This document shows positions 26,429 through 36,041 of a stretch of 64,000 bases of DNA, piece after piece. The notes beneath the pieces are model-generated. The model did no database searches. It saw nothing but the letters and a program-made list of their open reading frames with translations, and was not told where the DNA came from. Origin of the DNA: Saccharibacter floricola DSM 15669. Its GTDB lineage: Bacteria > Pseudomonadota > Alphaproteobacteria > Acetobacterales > Acetobacteraceae. Both the position numbers and the translations under genes were made by a program. Each line of letters starts with the position of its first letter. Within the stretch, counting starts at the first letter, position 1. Location: contig NZ_KB899336.1 in assembly GCF_000378165.1 (NCBI RefSeq), positions 164,695 through 228,694 of the forward strand. Reading direction: 5' to 3'.

Positions 26429-27430
26429 TTACGACGGTTGAGGCAATAATTTCTCACTCTGTAAATACTCAACTACACGTTGAAGCCGATGTTTATAGAG
26501 ATGTTCCTTCTGCGTACGCTCCTGAGCTTTCCGTGCCATCGCCAAACGCTTTTCATCATCATAAAGATATGTATCAATCAACGTTTCAAAATCCCGTCGA
26601 TTTGAAAACACAGGGATCTCGTCCGCCCCATAATAACGGCGCAATTCATACGTCTCTTCATGAAATGCTTGGAAGGCCCCCGCAAGAGCCGCCTCAAACG
26701 TACGTGGGCCCGGCGTTGAAGGCGCAATCATAAAGCGTTTATTCTCAAAATGCAGAGAACGGCCTAAGTTCAGCACAATCTTCGACCGGCTATAGAGCTC
26801 AATCAGCTCCTTCTTTTCAATACGGGCATCGGAAAAGCCAATCCCCATATCTCCCCATCCCGGGCCAATAAAGCGCGTATTCAGCTTTTCCAGGACAGGC
26901 ATGAGATTACGCGCAACTTCTTTACGCGAACTAAAGGCCACACCGCAGAAAAGCACATCAATCGTTTTTTCAGTACGATCATTAAACGGCACATAATGCA
27001 ATTTAGGACAAGCGCCCAGCGGTAGATGCACCACCCGATCACGCTGATAAAAATGATGCCCCCAGCGATCGCAAGAGAAAATCACATCGAAATCATAAGC
27101 GATTTGATAGTTCGCATCCTGCTCATAGGGGTCTTCCGTTGCCCAAAACGCTGTCGTCGCGCCATGTTTCTTCGCCTCACGGGACACTTCTCCATAGTAC
27201 GTGCTCTCAGGCAAATAAGACCCCATCGCAAAAACCAGCACAGGCTTTAATAGACGGATTGATGCAGCAGCTGAGGAAATATCAACAGAGGTGACGTTAC
27301 CCTCACCAAAGCAGGCTTCAAGACCATCTTTAATCGTCTTGCGCACCTGCGCATTCGCGTGGCTTTCATAGCGTCCACCACTGCACAATAAAACATGCCC
27401 CATGGCTTTAGGCCCTGTCTCTGCTGTCAT
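26429..27430 (-). CDS. CgeB-like GT-B glycosyltransferase
   Basis: This cytoplasmic protein of 333 residues is related to CgeB and Glyco_trans_1_2 proteins. The N-terminal half has a FWATEDPYEQD stretch and a LPLGACP turn, and the C-terminal donor-binding half carries PGPRTFEAALAGAFQ near residue 245 followed by YDDEKRLAMARKAQERT. Very similar motifs occur in the N-terminal 310 residues of the 1116-residue protein encoded upstream (TFEDPF, LPLAASR, PGPRFFELALAGTAQ, and a shared KxHLYxHRL ending), so the two are likely paralogues. ATG at 27430 follows GGGAAG; an internal ATG at 27403 is possible. It is the last gene of a three-gene glycosyltransferase operon. Confidence 0.8.
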   Translation of the reverse strand: MTAETGPKAMGHVLLCSGGRYESHANAQVRKTIKDGLEACFGEGNVTSVDISSAAASIRLLKPVLVFAMGSYLPESTYYGEVSREAKKHGATTAFWATEDPYEQDANYQIAYDFDVIFSCDRWGHHFYQRDRVVHLPLGACPKLHYVPFNDRTEKTIDVLFCGVAFSSRKEVARNLMPVLEKLNTRFIGPGWGDMGIGFSDARIEKKELIELYSRSKIVLNLGRSLHFENKRFMIAPSTPGPRTFEAALAGAFQAFHEETYELRRYYGADEIPVFSNRRDFETLIDTYLYDDEKRLAMARKAQERTQKEHLYKHRLQRVVEYLQSEKLLPQPS

Positions 27431-27494
27431 ATGCTTACTTCCCGCCTCATCAAGTCCGTGCCGTCAACCGGTTAAATCGTCCGCCTCTTTTTGG

Positions 27495-30476
27495 TCAAGC
27501 AAAAGAAGCTGTCATGATATCCGCTAGGCGTTTCTTAAAAGCAGCTGGATCAACATCCCGCTTTACCGACGCTAAGGCACCCTCTCTAAGATGATGCCAC
27601 AAATCCCGATCATCATACAGTCTTCTCACCGCAGACGCGAAATGCTCAGGAGCCTCTGAAGAAGCCGTCAGCAAGGCCTCTCCATTAGCCCACCCCACCT
27701 GTTCACCCAAGAGGGACGTCGCCACAATCGGAAGACCATAAGCTGCCGCTTCATGGAGCTTAAAGGGTAGACCACCAGCAAAACGCGTCGGTGCGACAAA
27801 AACACGATGTCGATCAAACAACGGTGCCAAATCCTCAACCGCGCCTATAATATCCACGCGCGGATGCCGCGCAAGAGGTGTCATATCCACCCAAGGGGGC
27901 ACATACCCCGCAATGCGTAACACGACATCATCAGCCAGGCCATCAAGATGGGGCATCACCTCCCTGACAAACCACATCATACTGTCATAATTCGGTGATG
28001 TTTCACTGTGCATCGCCCCTAAGAAGAGGATATCCTTACGCTCTTCAAAAGACCGTACCGTTGGATGCGGCTTCATGCTATGGCCTAATACGGACACATT
28101 GGGATAGCCAGCCCGCCGAACAAGTGCTGCATCTTGCTCAGTAACCGCAACAACCTGCTGGCAATAATGCGCGCTTTGAAGCTCTTCTTTTAAAAGCGTA
28201 TCAAGACTTTCCCGAGGCTCTTTACCGTCAACAATTTTTTCTTGCAAAAGTGTCCGTGGCGCTGCCACCACCTCTGTATCCAGCACCGATCCACACCGGA
28301 AGAGAAACCGGCTAGCTTCGCTCAAAATAGGCAATAAACGCGTCATATTATGTGTGCGGCCAATCCAGAGAAGATCATAATAGCCAGCACGCTCTTCTAG
28401 AAAATGCCCCAGCGTGGACATATCCTGCTCGCAAGCCAGCTCAACAGTCTCTGGGAATTCCCGATACAGAAGGAAGCTTTCCTCCTGAACGGGAAGAACC
28501 GGATAAACGGTAACATGATACCCCAACGCTACCATAGCGCAGATAATATCGTTGGATCGCACATAACCCGACCCTAACCCCCGCAAAGGCATACGATCTT
28601 CAATAAACAAGACGCGCTTACGGTCAGAACGGCGACGCTCACGCCCAAGCAGCGCATTACGCACATGGGGCGGCTGCTGATGGCGCAAAAACTCCTGATG
28701 TGTCTGGGCAAATACACGCCAATGTTTCTGGATCAGGTTATGAGAGCCGGCATGACCTGAGCTTCCAAATTCGAGATGCTCAACCACAACGGAGGGGTCA
28801 TACACTATCCGCGCGCCAATCTGTCCTAAGCGGACGCATAGATCTGTATCTTCAAAATAAGCTGGAAGGTAGCGTTTATCATACCCTCCTAAACGCCGTA
28901 CCAGCCCTGTCCGCACGAGCAAAAAGGCTGCCGAACCGTAATCAACCTCTCGGACAAAATTCGCTTCTGGCAAATTAGGATCATCTTGGCGGCGATAGCC
29001 ATAAGTCGCACCATCGCGCCAAATAATAGAGCCCGCCTCCTGCAAATAAAGATTTGAGCGTATAAGTTTCGCGGCAACAGCGCCCGTTTCCTCATGCTTA
29101 TAAAGACGTTCCAACGCATGTGGCAGAGCATCTGGATACAATCTTAGATCATTATTCAGGTATAAAATGGCGGGGGCTTTTACATAGGCCAGCCCCACAT
29201 TACACCCCGTCAAATAACCGATATTGGCACGAGAACGTATAATATCCGCCCCATGAACAAGCTTATCAATCTGAGATGTTTCATCAGAAGAGCCTGAATC
29301 GACTAAGATCAGCTGGATCGACCCACGGTAGTTCGCCCGTAAGGATAAAAGGGCCTGCATGGTCAGAGCAATTTGATTATGCACCACCATAATCACACTG
29401 ACTTCCGGCATCCCCTGCACGCTAAAATCAAGCGGAGAGCGCGCCGTACTCGCCAACAACGCCTCGGCTTCTCGTTTAAAAAGAACGCGTGACTGGCTCT
29501 CCTCAATTTCGGGCGCATTCTCTCCCGTTGGGCCAGCATAGCCCTGACGTTCAGCCACAAAACGCGCAAATGCACTGTCAAACAGTCCATTGTCACATTG
29601 GGAACGCACAAGGAGATTACGGCTATACGCGGCTAACTCAATCCCTTCTTCTGGAACACGCCCCTCATGAGCACCATAGTAGACAAAATGCTCATAGCCG
29701 TTACGAAATTTTCCCGCTTCTAGCGTGGGAAGAATATCGGGAGAATGTTCAAGATAGTATTCTTCGCAGAAGAAAGGCAGCGGATTGTAACGCCGTGGCG
29801 TGTCATTCGTAAAATAATGATGCAGGGCGTTCGCATAACGTCCCTCCTCAATCCCTCGCTGCACATCCGGGTAAGTCTGCCCATACCAAACCGGATCAAA
29901 ATACCATGAAATAGGCGCAGCATCAGCTATTATAGACGGTAACACAAGCCAAGACGCCAGCAATCCTTCATCCCCGAAATAATCCGGGTACCGCGCCGCC
30001 ATGTCACGGCAAAGGCGTATGTCCACAAAGGGGCTCCCTTGGAAGCCGCGCCTTTCGCCAATTTCTAGGTAATGATCATACCCGTTCCACAGGCCGTCTT
30101 TTTGCAAAGAAAACTCTGTTAAGGATGGATGGCGCCGCCGGTAATAATGCTCGTCAAACAGCCAATGCGGCGCGTAGGTTTTATACCCTTCTGCACAATA
30201 ATGCTCAAAACCAGACCGCCATGTCTGGTTGATAAGGGCACGATGAACATCGCTATGAGTGTCGCGATACCAGACTTCATCAAAATACCGGTTGGGGGAG
30301 TGCCCATACAGGCACCCCACCTCCCGATAGAAGAGTTCAGGATCATCATAGCCCTTCTCTTCCATCCAAGAGGTAACTTCCGGGTAGCGCAACACATACC
30401 ACGCACGCTCAAAGATCAACCAGCGCGGCTGACGAGCACCTCTTGGGTCTTCAGACGAGCTAGATGACATAGACAT
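27495..30476 (-). CDS. Bifunctional GT2-GT4 glycosyltransferase with N-terminal PDV-type repeats
   Basis: This 993-residue protein has three parts. Residues about 17-285 hold about five imperfect repeats of 40-50 residues, each with a pattern like FDxxYYxxxxPDV...GYxHYxxxGxxEGR. Residues about 350-600 are a GT2 domain with SVIMVVHNQ, LVDSGSSDET, the metal site LYLNNDLRL and YFEDTDLCVRLG. Residues about 620-990 are a GT-B domain with DILFLGAM and APTRFAGGLPFKLHEAAAYGLP. Such two-domain enzymes make alternating disaccharide units. It starts seven bases after the upstream giant glycosyltransferase. The glycan and acceptor are unknown; the repeats may bind them. Confidence 0.82.
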   Translation of the reverse strand: MSMSSSSSEDPRGARQPRWLIFERAWYVLRYPEVTSWMEEKGYDDPELFYREVGCLYGHSPNRYFDEVWYRDTHSDVHRALINQTWRSGFEHYCAEGYKTYAPHWLFDEHYYRRRHPSLTEFSLQKDGLWNGYDHYLEIGERRGFQGSPFVDIRLCRDMAARYPDYFGDEGLLASWLVLPSIIADAAPISWYFDPVWYGQTYPDVQRGIEEGRYANALHHYFTNDTPRRYNPLPFFCEEYYLEHSPDILPTLEAGKFRNGYEHFVYYGAHEGRVPEEGIELAAYSRNLLVRSQCDNGLFDSAFARFVAERQGYAGPTGENAPEIEESQSRVLFKREAEALLASTARSPLDFSVQGMPEVSVIMVVHNQIALTMQALLSLRANYRGSIQLILVDSGSSDETSQIDKLVHGADIIRSRANIGYLTGCNVGLAYVKAPAILYLNNDLRLYPDALPHALERLYKHEETGAVAAKLIRSNLYLQEAGSIIWRDGATYGYRRQDDPNLPEANFVREVDYGSAAFLLVRTGLVRRLGGYDKRYLPAYFEDTDLCVRLGQIGARIVYDPSVVVEHLEFGSSGHAGSHNLIQKHWRVFAQTHQEFLRHQQPPHVRNALLGRERRRSDRKRVLFIEDRMPLRGLGSGYVRSNDIICAMVALGYHVTVYPVLPVQEESFLLYREFPETVELACEQDMSTLGHFLEERAGYYDLLWIGRTHNMTRLLPILSEASRFLFRCGSVLDTEVVAAPRTLLQEKIVDGKEPRESLDTLLKEELQSAHYCQQVVAVTEQDAALVRRAGYPNVSVLGHSMKPHPTVRSFEERKDILFLGAMHSETSPNYDSMMWFVREVMPHLDGLADDVVLRIAGYVPPWVDMTPLARHPRVDIIGAVEDLAPLFDRHRVFVAPTRFAGGLPFKLHEAAAYGLPIVATSLLGEQVGWANGEALLTASSEAPEHFASAVRRLYDDRDLWHHLREGALASVKRDVDPAAFKKRLADIMTASFA

Positions 30477-30483
30477 AGCCGAC

Positions 30484-33400
30484 TTAACGCTCCATCAGCT
30501 GCAAGATAAGCGACCTCATACGGTCTTCCTGCTTATCAGACGTTTTTTTACGGTCTACCTCGACAACGCGTCCCTTCGTCAAAGTTGCCCGCAACTCTGT
30601 CACTGTCACGCCGTACAGATCACCGGCAATATTAACCAACGCAATGCGCCATGTCCCGTCCATTTTATCAACCTGCCCCTGCCAAGGCCGGAGCACTTCA
30701 TGGAAGCCAGAGCACAATGGTGCATCACGATGGACAACCTGAACATCATTCCGGGCAAAACGTTCCGTTGCAAAGAGGCCGATTTCATCGTCCTTCTCAT
30801 GCACCATTGCCACAAAAATCTGCCCTGACCGCGTGAGTCCTTCTAGGAAGCTCCATCCGCGGATAAAGAGCGCTCCTTGGTCATGATCAGACGCTCCCTC
30901 GGCCCCCATGATCTCAAACGTATCAATAAAGTGCGTCAACTGTCCGCGCTCATACGGATAGAACGCCCCTGCTGGGAAACGCGACAAACGAATACCACGC
31001 AGCAGATTGTCGCTTTTTAACAAGCGGCGGAAATCACTCAAGATAACGTCATTAGAAGGCGGAGAGGTATAAACCTGCTCAATCTTACTGCCCTTAACCT
31101 CCACACCATGAGAAAGAAGCTGGAAGGCAGCGCGGCCATTAATGATGTTAATAAGCCCAATACGATAACGCCCTTCACACCATTTACCACGCAAAGCAGC
31201 CTGCGCTGAAAAACCCGAACGACGCGGCACATTCGCACCGAACAAGTTAGAAATATCTGACCGTATCTCGCGTTGAGCCTGCATAAAGATGAGCGGACCA
31301 TCGGGATCGTCACTCACAAGAACGACGTAAATCTGCCCAGACGTACTCACATCCGGCAAGAAGGTCCAACCACGGATATGGAACTCATCCGCAGCCTTAA
31401 AGCGCTTCTCATACCCCTCAGAAAGCACACAATGGCAGATGTCATCCACGTAGCATTGAGCCCCCTGGATAGCGAACCAGTCAATAATCTGGGGAGGCAA
31501 ACCAATCGACAGGTCACGCGAAATGGGAGGATCAAAAATATGCCGTGGGGGCGCTTGGTGCCGCCATGATGCAATCGGCAGAATATGAAGTTGCCCCACA
31601 TCAAGCTGAAGCTCAGACACACCCATACTGCGACGTGGTGCAATACGACGATACAGCTCAAGCAGGCCTTTGCCGTATTCTTTCTCATGCGTCCACAGCT
31701 TCGGTGAAATGGCCTCCATCATCTTCTTACGAAGAGAATCTGATGACCGCAGCAATTCAAGCCGTTCTAGGACAATATCAGGACGGCTCACGGGCACTTT
31801 AAAGCCATTGACACCATCGGTCACACGGTCACCCAAACCGCCAATATCGGTCACAATCGGCACAAGCCCATGCTGCCATGCTTCTGAAAGCGAAATACAG
31901 TAGGTTTCGGGCCAGATGGACAGCGCTAAGGAGACGTCCGCCTGCTGCAATACACTGGTATTACCAATATCATAACGTCCATGCACCGTAACATCAGAAC
32001 GCTTCATCTGGTCAAAAACCCCCTGATATTCAGGGTGGATATAACCAAAGATATGGAAGTGAAAATGCCCCGGACGCGCGGCCTCAATGAGAGCGAGAAT
32101 AGTGTCTGCTCCCTTTGTCCGTAAAAAGTTCCCAACGATCGCCACACTCAATGGGCGCCCATCAAGAGGCTTATAAGCCTTTGGCGTAACCGGAACCGTC
32201 GTTTCAGGGCTCGGGATTCCGTTCACGACACTCAGTTTTTGATCCAAAATCGGATAAACTGAATGCATCAAATCGCGCGAATACGGCGTCCCGAACATAA
32301 TCGCATCAATATGATGCAACATACGGTCGATAAAGGCACGACGCGTCTGCTCCCCACCATATTCCACGCCTTCTGCGACCTTGAGCATAACATCCATCGC
32401 CAAGACAGAGGTGAACTCACCCTCCACATGGCGCAAATCCTGATTAAGGAGGTTATAACGCGATGAAATAAGCCAGAAATCATGGGCAGAGAAGACAACG
32501 CCCGTACCATTCGCTTTCGCGATTAACGGCAAGGAAAGCGCATGATGGCCCAAATGCTGGAAATGCACGATGTCAATATTATACTGGCTAATGACGCTGG
32601 AGAACATGCCCTCCTCAGCCGCATCACACACGACATCTTGCCAAGGCTGCTCTGTAATATCAAAACGCTCAAGCTCTTGCCCAGCAGCACTCAGCAAGCG
32701 GCAAAAATTACCGCGTCTCAACCAATAGAAAAATTCGACATCGCGCCCTAAGAGCGAACATAGACCGCGCTGGTAAACTTCAACGCCGCCCCATTCCTGC
32801 TCATGGATCGTGGAGTGTGTGCACATCAGCACACGCAAGCGATGACGCCGCTCTACCAGAGGAATTGTCTGGTTTTTACGACGAGAGAAGTTCGCTTTCG
32901 TAATATCGCGCATCTGCTCAAGGCGATGCTCATAAAGATGCTGCTTTAATGCACTTTTTTGAGACGTCTGCGCAGCACGGCGACGAGCAGCCTTATTATT
33001 GAGAAGCCGTGAAACAGCCTCAACCACCTCGTCAGGATCATGAGCTAAGCTAAAACCATCGAGGCTTTTGAAATGCTCCATATCCATTCCAGGAGCCGCT
33101 TCGACAACTTGAGCGGTTCCTGCCAGAGCAAGTTCAAAAAAGCGAGGCCCAGGTGCTGTCGCCTGACTGACATCGCCATGACTTGCATAATCACGAAACA
33201 TGGTCAGCGTCACAGCACTGACATTGGCGAAATCGACAAAAGCCTCATGACTGACTGGCCGCTGCAACGCCAAGGCTGAAATATCATCTGGGAGGGGAGG
33301 AAGATATTCATTGCCCGGGCAAATCAGCTTCAGACGTGCCTCAGGGAAGGCGGCAATAACACGCCGCAAAGTCTGTACGCGATTAGGCCACATCGTGCCG

Positions 33401-33834
33401 GCAAAAAACAGATCATACTCAAAAGAGTCGGCCGGCTGAATAGGCCGCTCATGCAACCAACGACTTGCCGCTAGAGGAAGATAATGCCCTTTGTTTTGAT
33501 ATGCTGAAACACAGGATGGATCATTGGTGAAGATATGATCAAATAGAGGCCCTGCTTCGACGTTAAAGTCCTTCATAAACGGATCTTCAAACGTCCATAA
33601 GATCATGGTCTTAAAAGCTGGACGCACACGCCGGATCAACGCCGTATTGAGACGCTGCCCATCAATACATAGCAGCGTGTCGTGCTCCCCTGCCGCTGCA
33701 AGCTCCCCCAAACTCATATTATCTGCAACAACAATATTGTCCTTGCCGAAAAGGAGCTCCGCAGCCTGCCTAATAGCAAGGGTAAGATATGAGTTGGGGT
33801 TATGTGTGTAGTTGGTATTATAGATAATAGCCAT
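30484..33834 (-). CDS. Giant modular glycosyltransferase: CgeB-like, GT4 and two C-terminal repeats
   Basis: This protein has about 1116 residues. Residues 1-310 are a CgeB-like GT-B domain ending in PGPRFFELALAGTAQ and KQHLYEHRLEQM. Residues about 330-760 are a GT4 domain: VLMCTHSTIHEQEWGGVEVY opening, SAHDFW, VAIVGNFLRTKGADT and LSEAWQHGLVPIVTDIGG near residue 655. The last 300 residues contain two copies of a roughly 100-residue module marked by IRGWTFL/IRGWSFL, SGQIYV/SGQIFV and SGF. A GGGGGA ribosome site precedes tandem ATGs at 33837 and 33834; the second has better spacing. It heads the three-gene operon. The two catalytic domains and paralogy with the CgeB-like gene downstream suggest a long repeating glycan. 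Confidence 0.82.
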   Translation of the reverse strand: MAIIYNTNYTHNPNSYLTLAIRQAAELLFGKDNIVVADNMSLGELAAAGEHDTLLCIDGQRLNTALIRRVRPAFKTMILWTFEDPFMKDFNVEAGPLFDHIFTNDPSCVSAYQNKGHYLPLAASRWLHERPIQPADSFEYDLFFAGTMWPNRVQTLRRVIAAFPEARLKLICPGNEYLPPLPDDISALALQRPVSHEAFVDFANVSAVTLTMFRDYASHGDVSQATAPGPRFFELALAGTAQVVEAAPGMDMEHFKSLDGFSLAHDPDEVVEAVSRLLNNKAARRRAAQTSQKSALKQHLYEHRLEQMRDITKANFSRRKNQTIPLVERRHRLRVLMCTHSTIHEQEWGGVEVYQRGLCSLLGRDVEFFYWLRRGNFCRLLSAAGQELERFDITEQPWQDVVCDAAEEGMFSSVISQYNIDIVHFQHLGHHALSLPLIAKANGTGVVFSAHDFWLISSRYNLLNQDLRHVEGEFTSVLAMDVMLKVAEGVEYGGEQTRRAFIDRMLHHIDAIMFGTPYSRDLMHSVYPILDQKLSVVNGIPSPETTVPVTPKAYKPLDGRPLSVAIVGNFLRTKGADTILALIEAARPGHFHFHIFGYIHPEYQGVFDQMKRSDVTVHGRYDIGNTSVLQQADVSLALSIWPETYCISLSEAWQHGLVPIVTDIGGLGDRVTDGVNGFKVPVSRPDIVLERLELLRSSDSLRKKMMEAISPKLWTHEKEYGKGLLELYRRIAPRRSMGVSELQLDVGQLHILPIASWRHQAPPRHIFDPPISRDLSIGLPPQIIDWFAIQGAQCYVDDICHCVLSEGYEKRFKAADEFHIRGWTFLPDVSTSGQIYVVLVSDDPDGPLIFMQAQREIRSDISNLFGANVPRRSGFSAQAALRGKWCEGRYRIGLINIINGRAAFQLLSHGVEVKGSKIEQVYTSPPSNDVILSDFRRLLKSDNLLRGIRLSRFPAGAFYPYERGQLTHFIDTFEIMGAEGASDHDQGALFIRGWSFLEGLTRSGQIFVAMVHEKDDEIGLFATERFARNDVQVVHRDAPLCSGFHEVLRPWQGQVDKMDGTWRIALVNIAGDLYGVTVTELRATLTKGRVVEVDRKKTSDKQEDRMRSLILQLMER

Positions 33835-33960
33835 CATTCCCCCCGAGCACGACGGCTCATCTTATGTCCCACGTCCTTTAGCAAAAGCGCTCTTCTATGG
33901 CCATAGAACCATAGACAGCCCTCTTCTGCTCTCTGAGCGTATTTTGATCATTTATCGCAA

Positions 33961-33994
33961 AGAAAGGGCGGTCTTATAAAAGACCGCCCTTTCT
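33961..33994. terminator. Hairpin terminator downstream of rpsA
   Basis: A perfect stem (AGAAAGGGCGGTCTT with AAGACCGCCCTTTCT) lies about 55 bases after rpsA. Read on the minus strand, the right arm ends in TTTCTTTGC, giving a modest T-rich tail. Confidence 0.75.
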
Positions 33995-34047
33995 CGCAAG
34001 TCTAGAGTATTCTGAGAAGCATTTTTCTTTCCAGAACTCTCTAAATT

Positions 34048-35757
34048 TTAGTCGTCTGTGCTACGACGACGGATTGCAGCACCCAGGATATCACCCAAAG
34101 ATGCACCAGAATCCGACGAACCGTATTCACTGATCGCTTGCTTGTCTTCTTCGACCTCACGACCACGGATGGTCAGGGCCAGCTTGCGAGAAGCACGATC
34201 CAGGCTCACGACCTTAGCATCAACCTTCTCACCAACAGCAAAGCGCTCTGGGCGTTGCTCAGCCTTATCACGGGCCAGCTCACCACGACGGATGAAGCCA
34301 GTTAGAACATCGTCCACCTTCACTTCGATCCCGTTGCTCTGAACTGCCGTCACAACGCTGGTAACAATGTCACCCTTGTGGATACGAGCCAGAATGTCTG
34401 CAGCAGGGTCTTCCTGAAGCTGTTTAATACCAAGGGAGATACGCTCCTTCTCAGCATCAACATCCAGAACCTTCGCCTGAACCACCTGCCCCTTTTCATA
34501 ACGGGACATCATGACTTCGCCTGGCTCATCCCATGATAGGTCAGACATGTGAACCATGCCGTCAATATCAGCAGACAGACCGATGAAGAGACCGAATTCA
34601 GTGATGTTACGGATCTCACCTTCGATGACCGAACCCACCTTGTGCTCTTCAGCAAACTGCTCCCATGGGTTGCGCTGAACTTGCTTCAGACCCAAGGAAA
34701 TACGGCGTTTCGCACTGTCCACATCCAGAACCATGACTTCCACTTCCTGAGAAGTTGCCACGATCTTACCTGGATGGACGTTCTTCTTCGTCCAGGACAT
34801 TTCAGAAACGTGCACCAGACCTTCAACGCCTGGTTCCAGCTCAACAAACGCACCGTAATCGGTAATGTTCGTCACGCGACCTGTGAAGCGAGCATTGACC
34901 GGATATTTAACGGAAACATTCTCCCATGGATCAGCTTCAAGCTGCTTCATACCAAGGGAAATACGCTGTGTTTCGGAGTTAAAGCGAATCACCTGCACGC
35001 GCACTGGCTGACCGATCTGAAGAGCTTCAGATGGGTGGTTAATCCGCTTCCAAGCGATATCCGTCACGTGCAACAGGCCGTCAACGCCGCCGAGATCCAC
35101 AAAGGCACCGTAATCGGTGATGTTCTTGACCACACCGTCAAGAATCATGCCTTCCTTCAGACCCTGGATCAGCTCAGAACGCTGCTCAGCACGAGTCTCT
35201 TCAAGAACGGCACGACGGGAAACAACGATGTTACCACGTGCACGATCCATCTTTAGAATCTGGAAAGGCTGTGGCTGCCCCATCAGTGGGCCAACATCAC
35301 GCACTGGGCGAATATCAACCTGGCTACCAGGCAAGAAGGCCATAGCCCCACCGAGATCCACGGTGAAACCACCCTTCACACGGCCATAAATGGTGCCGTT
35401 CACGCGCTGGTTGTTCGCAAAAGCACCTTCCAGAGCAGTCCATGCCTCTTCGCGGCGTGCCTTCTCACGAGAAAGAACGATACAACCGTCACGATCTTCG
35501 TAACGTTCAATATACAGTTCCAGAACATCACCCGGCTTAACATCCGGCGTCACACCTGGCGGACCGAATTCACGCAGAGCAACGCGCCCTTCGCTCTTCA
35601 GACCAACGTCAACAATCGCGTGATCATCTGTCAGACGAACAATACGGCCACGGACAACGGAACCATCAAAGCCCGTATCGCTACCGAGTGTTTCGTCAAG
35701 AAGAGCAGCAAAATCTTCTGTTTCGTGATTCGGTGTATTCTGAGTGGCAGAAGCCAT
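34048..35757 (-). CDS. rpsA: 30S ribosomal protein S1
   Basis: This 569-residue RNA-binding protein recruits mRNA to the 30S subunit. Successive S1/OB modules are visible, several with the DYGAFVDLGGVDGLLHVTD-type core (near residues 215 and 300 in the longer alternatives) and others with FGLFIGLSADIDGMVHMSD; six modules are expected for this length. ATG at 35757 is chosen over an upstream in-frame ATG at 35820, since MASATQN matches alphaproteobacterial S1 N-termini. In many alphaproteobacteria it follows cmk directly; here a NiCoT permease gene lies between them. A hairpin about 140 bases upstream may end the upstream operon. Confidence 0.95.
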   Translation of the reverse strand: MASATQNTPNHETEDFAALLDETLGSDTGFDGSVVRGRIVRLTDDHAIVDVGLKSEGRVALREFGPPGVTPDVKPGDVLELYIERYEDRDGCIVLSREKARREEAWTALEGAFANNQRVNGTIYGRVKGGFTVDLGGAMAFLPGSQVDIRPVRDVGPLMGQPQPFQILKMDRARGNIVVSRRAVLEETRAEQRSELIQGLKEGMILDGVVKNITDYGAFVDLGGVDGLLHVTDIAWKRINHPSEALQIGQPVRVQVIRFNSETQRISLGMKQLEADPWENVSVKYPVNARFTGRVTNITDYGAFVELEPGVEGLVHVSEMSWTKKNVHPGKIVATSQEVEVMVLDVDSAKRRISLGLKQVQRNPWEQFAEEHKVGSVIEGEIRNITEFGLFIGLSADIDGMVHMSDLSWDEPGEVMMSRYEKGQVVQAKVLDVDAEKERISLGIKQLQEDPAADILARIHKGDIVTSVVTAVQSNGIEVKVDDVLTGFIRRGELARDKAEQRPERFAVGEKVDAKVVSLDRASRKLALTIRGREVEEDKQAISEYGSSDSGASLGDILGAAIRRRSTDD

Positions 35758-36041
35758 GTAATTCAATATTCCAGGGTCGTTAACCCGATCAGGCCAAGAC
35801 CCGTGCTTTGCGCCGCCCATTCTGCAACGAGGATAAAACGACGTCTCCCCTCACCTCGTAGCCAAGCGAGAGTTCATCTAAAAACCAATAAGGCCCGCTT
35901 CATTCACAGAAGCGGGGCTTGCCACGGCACGGCTACATACACGTGACATAGACTTGGCGGGCACCCTACGATATCTTCTAGAAAGATAAAAGCGCTAAAT
36001 GACAAACTTAAATCAATACTTAAAATGACAATGTATCTTTG
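35758..36041 (-). promoter_or_regulatory. Non-coding gap upstream of rpsA
   Basis: This stretch of 284 bases has no supported gene. It must hold the rpsA promoter and leader. The only clear structure is the stem-loop at 35893-35918. I could not single out -35 and -10 boxes with confidence. Confidence 0.4.
35893..35918 (-). terminator. Stem-loop, possible terminator of the aroA-cmk-NiCoT run
   Basis: CCCGCTTC at 35894-35901 pairs with GAAGCGGG at 35909-35916. On the minus strand a T-rich stretch (CTTATTGGTTTTTAG) follows but not immediately. It could end upstream transcription or form part of the rpsA leader. Confidence 0.45.

Noticed and set aside
34549..35256. Plus-strand open frame of 235 codons within rpsA
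   Set aside because: It lies entirely antisense to the conserved S1 protein, has no family motifs, and arises from codon bias of the real gene.
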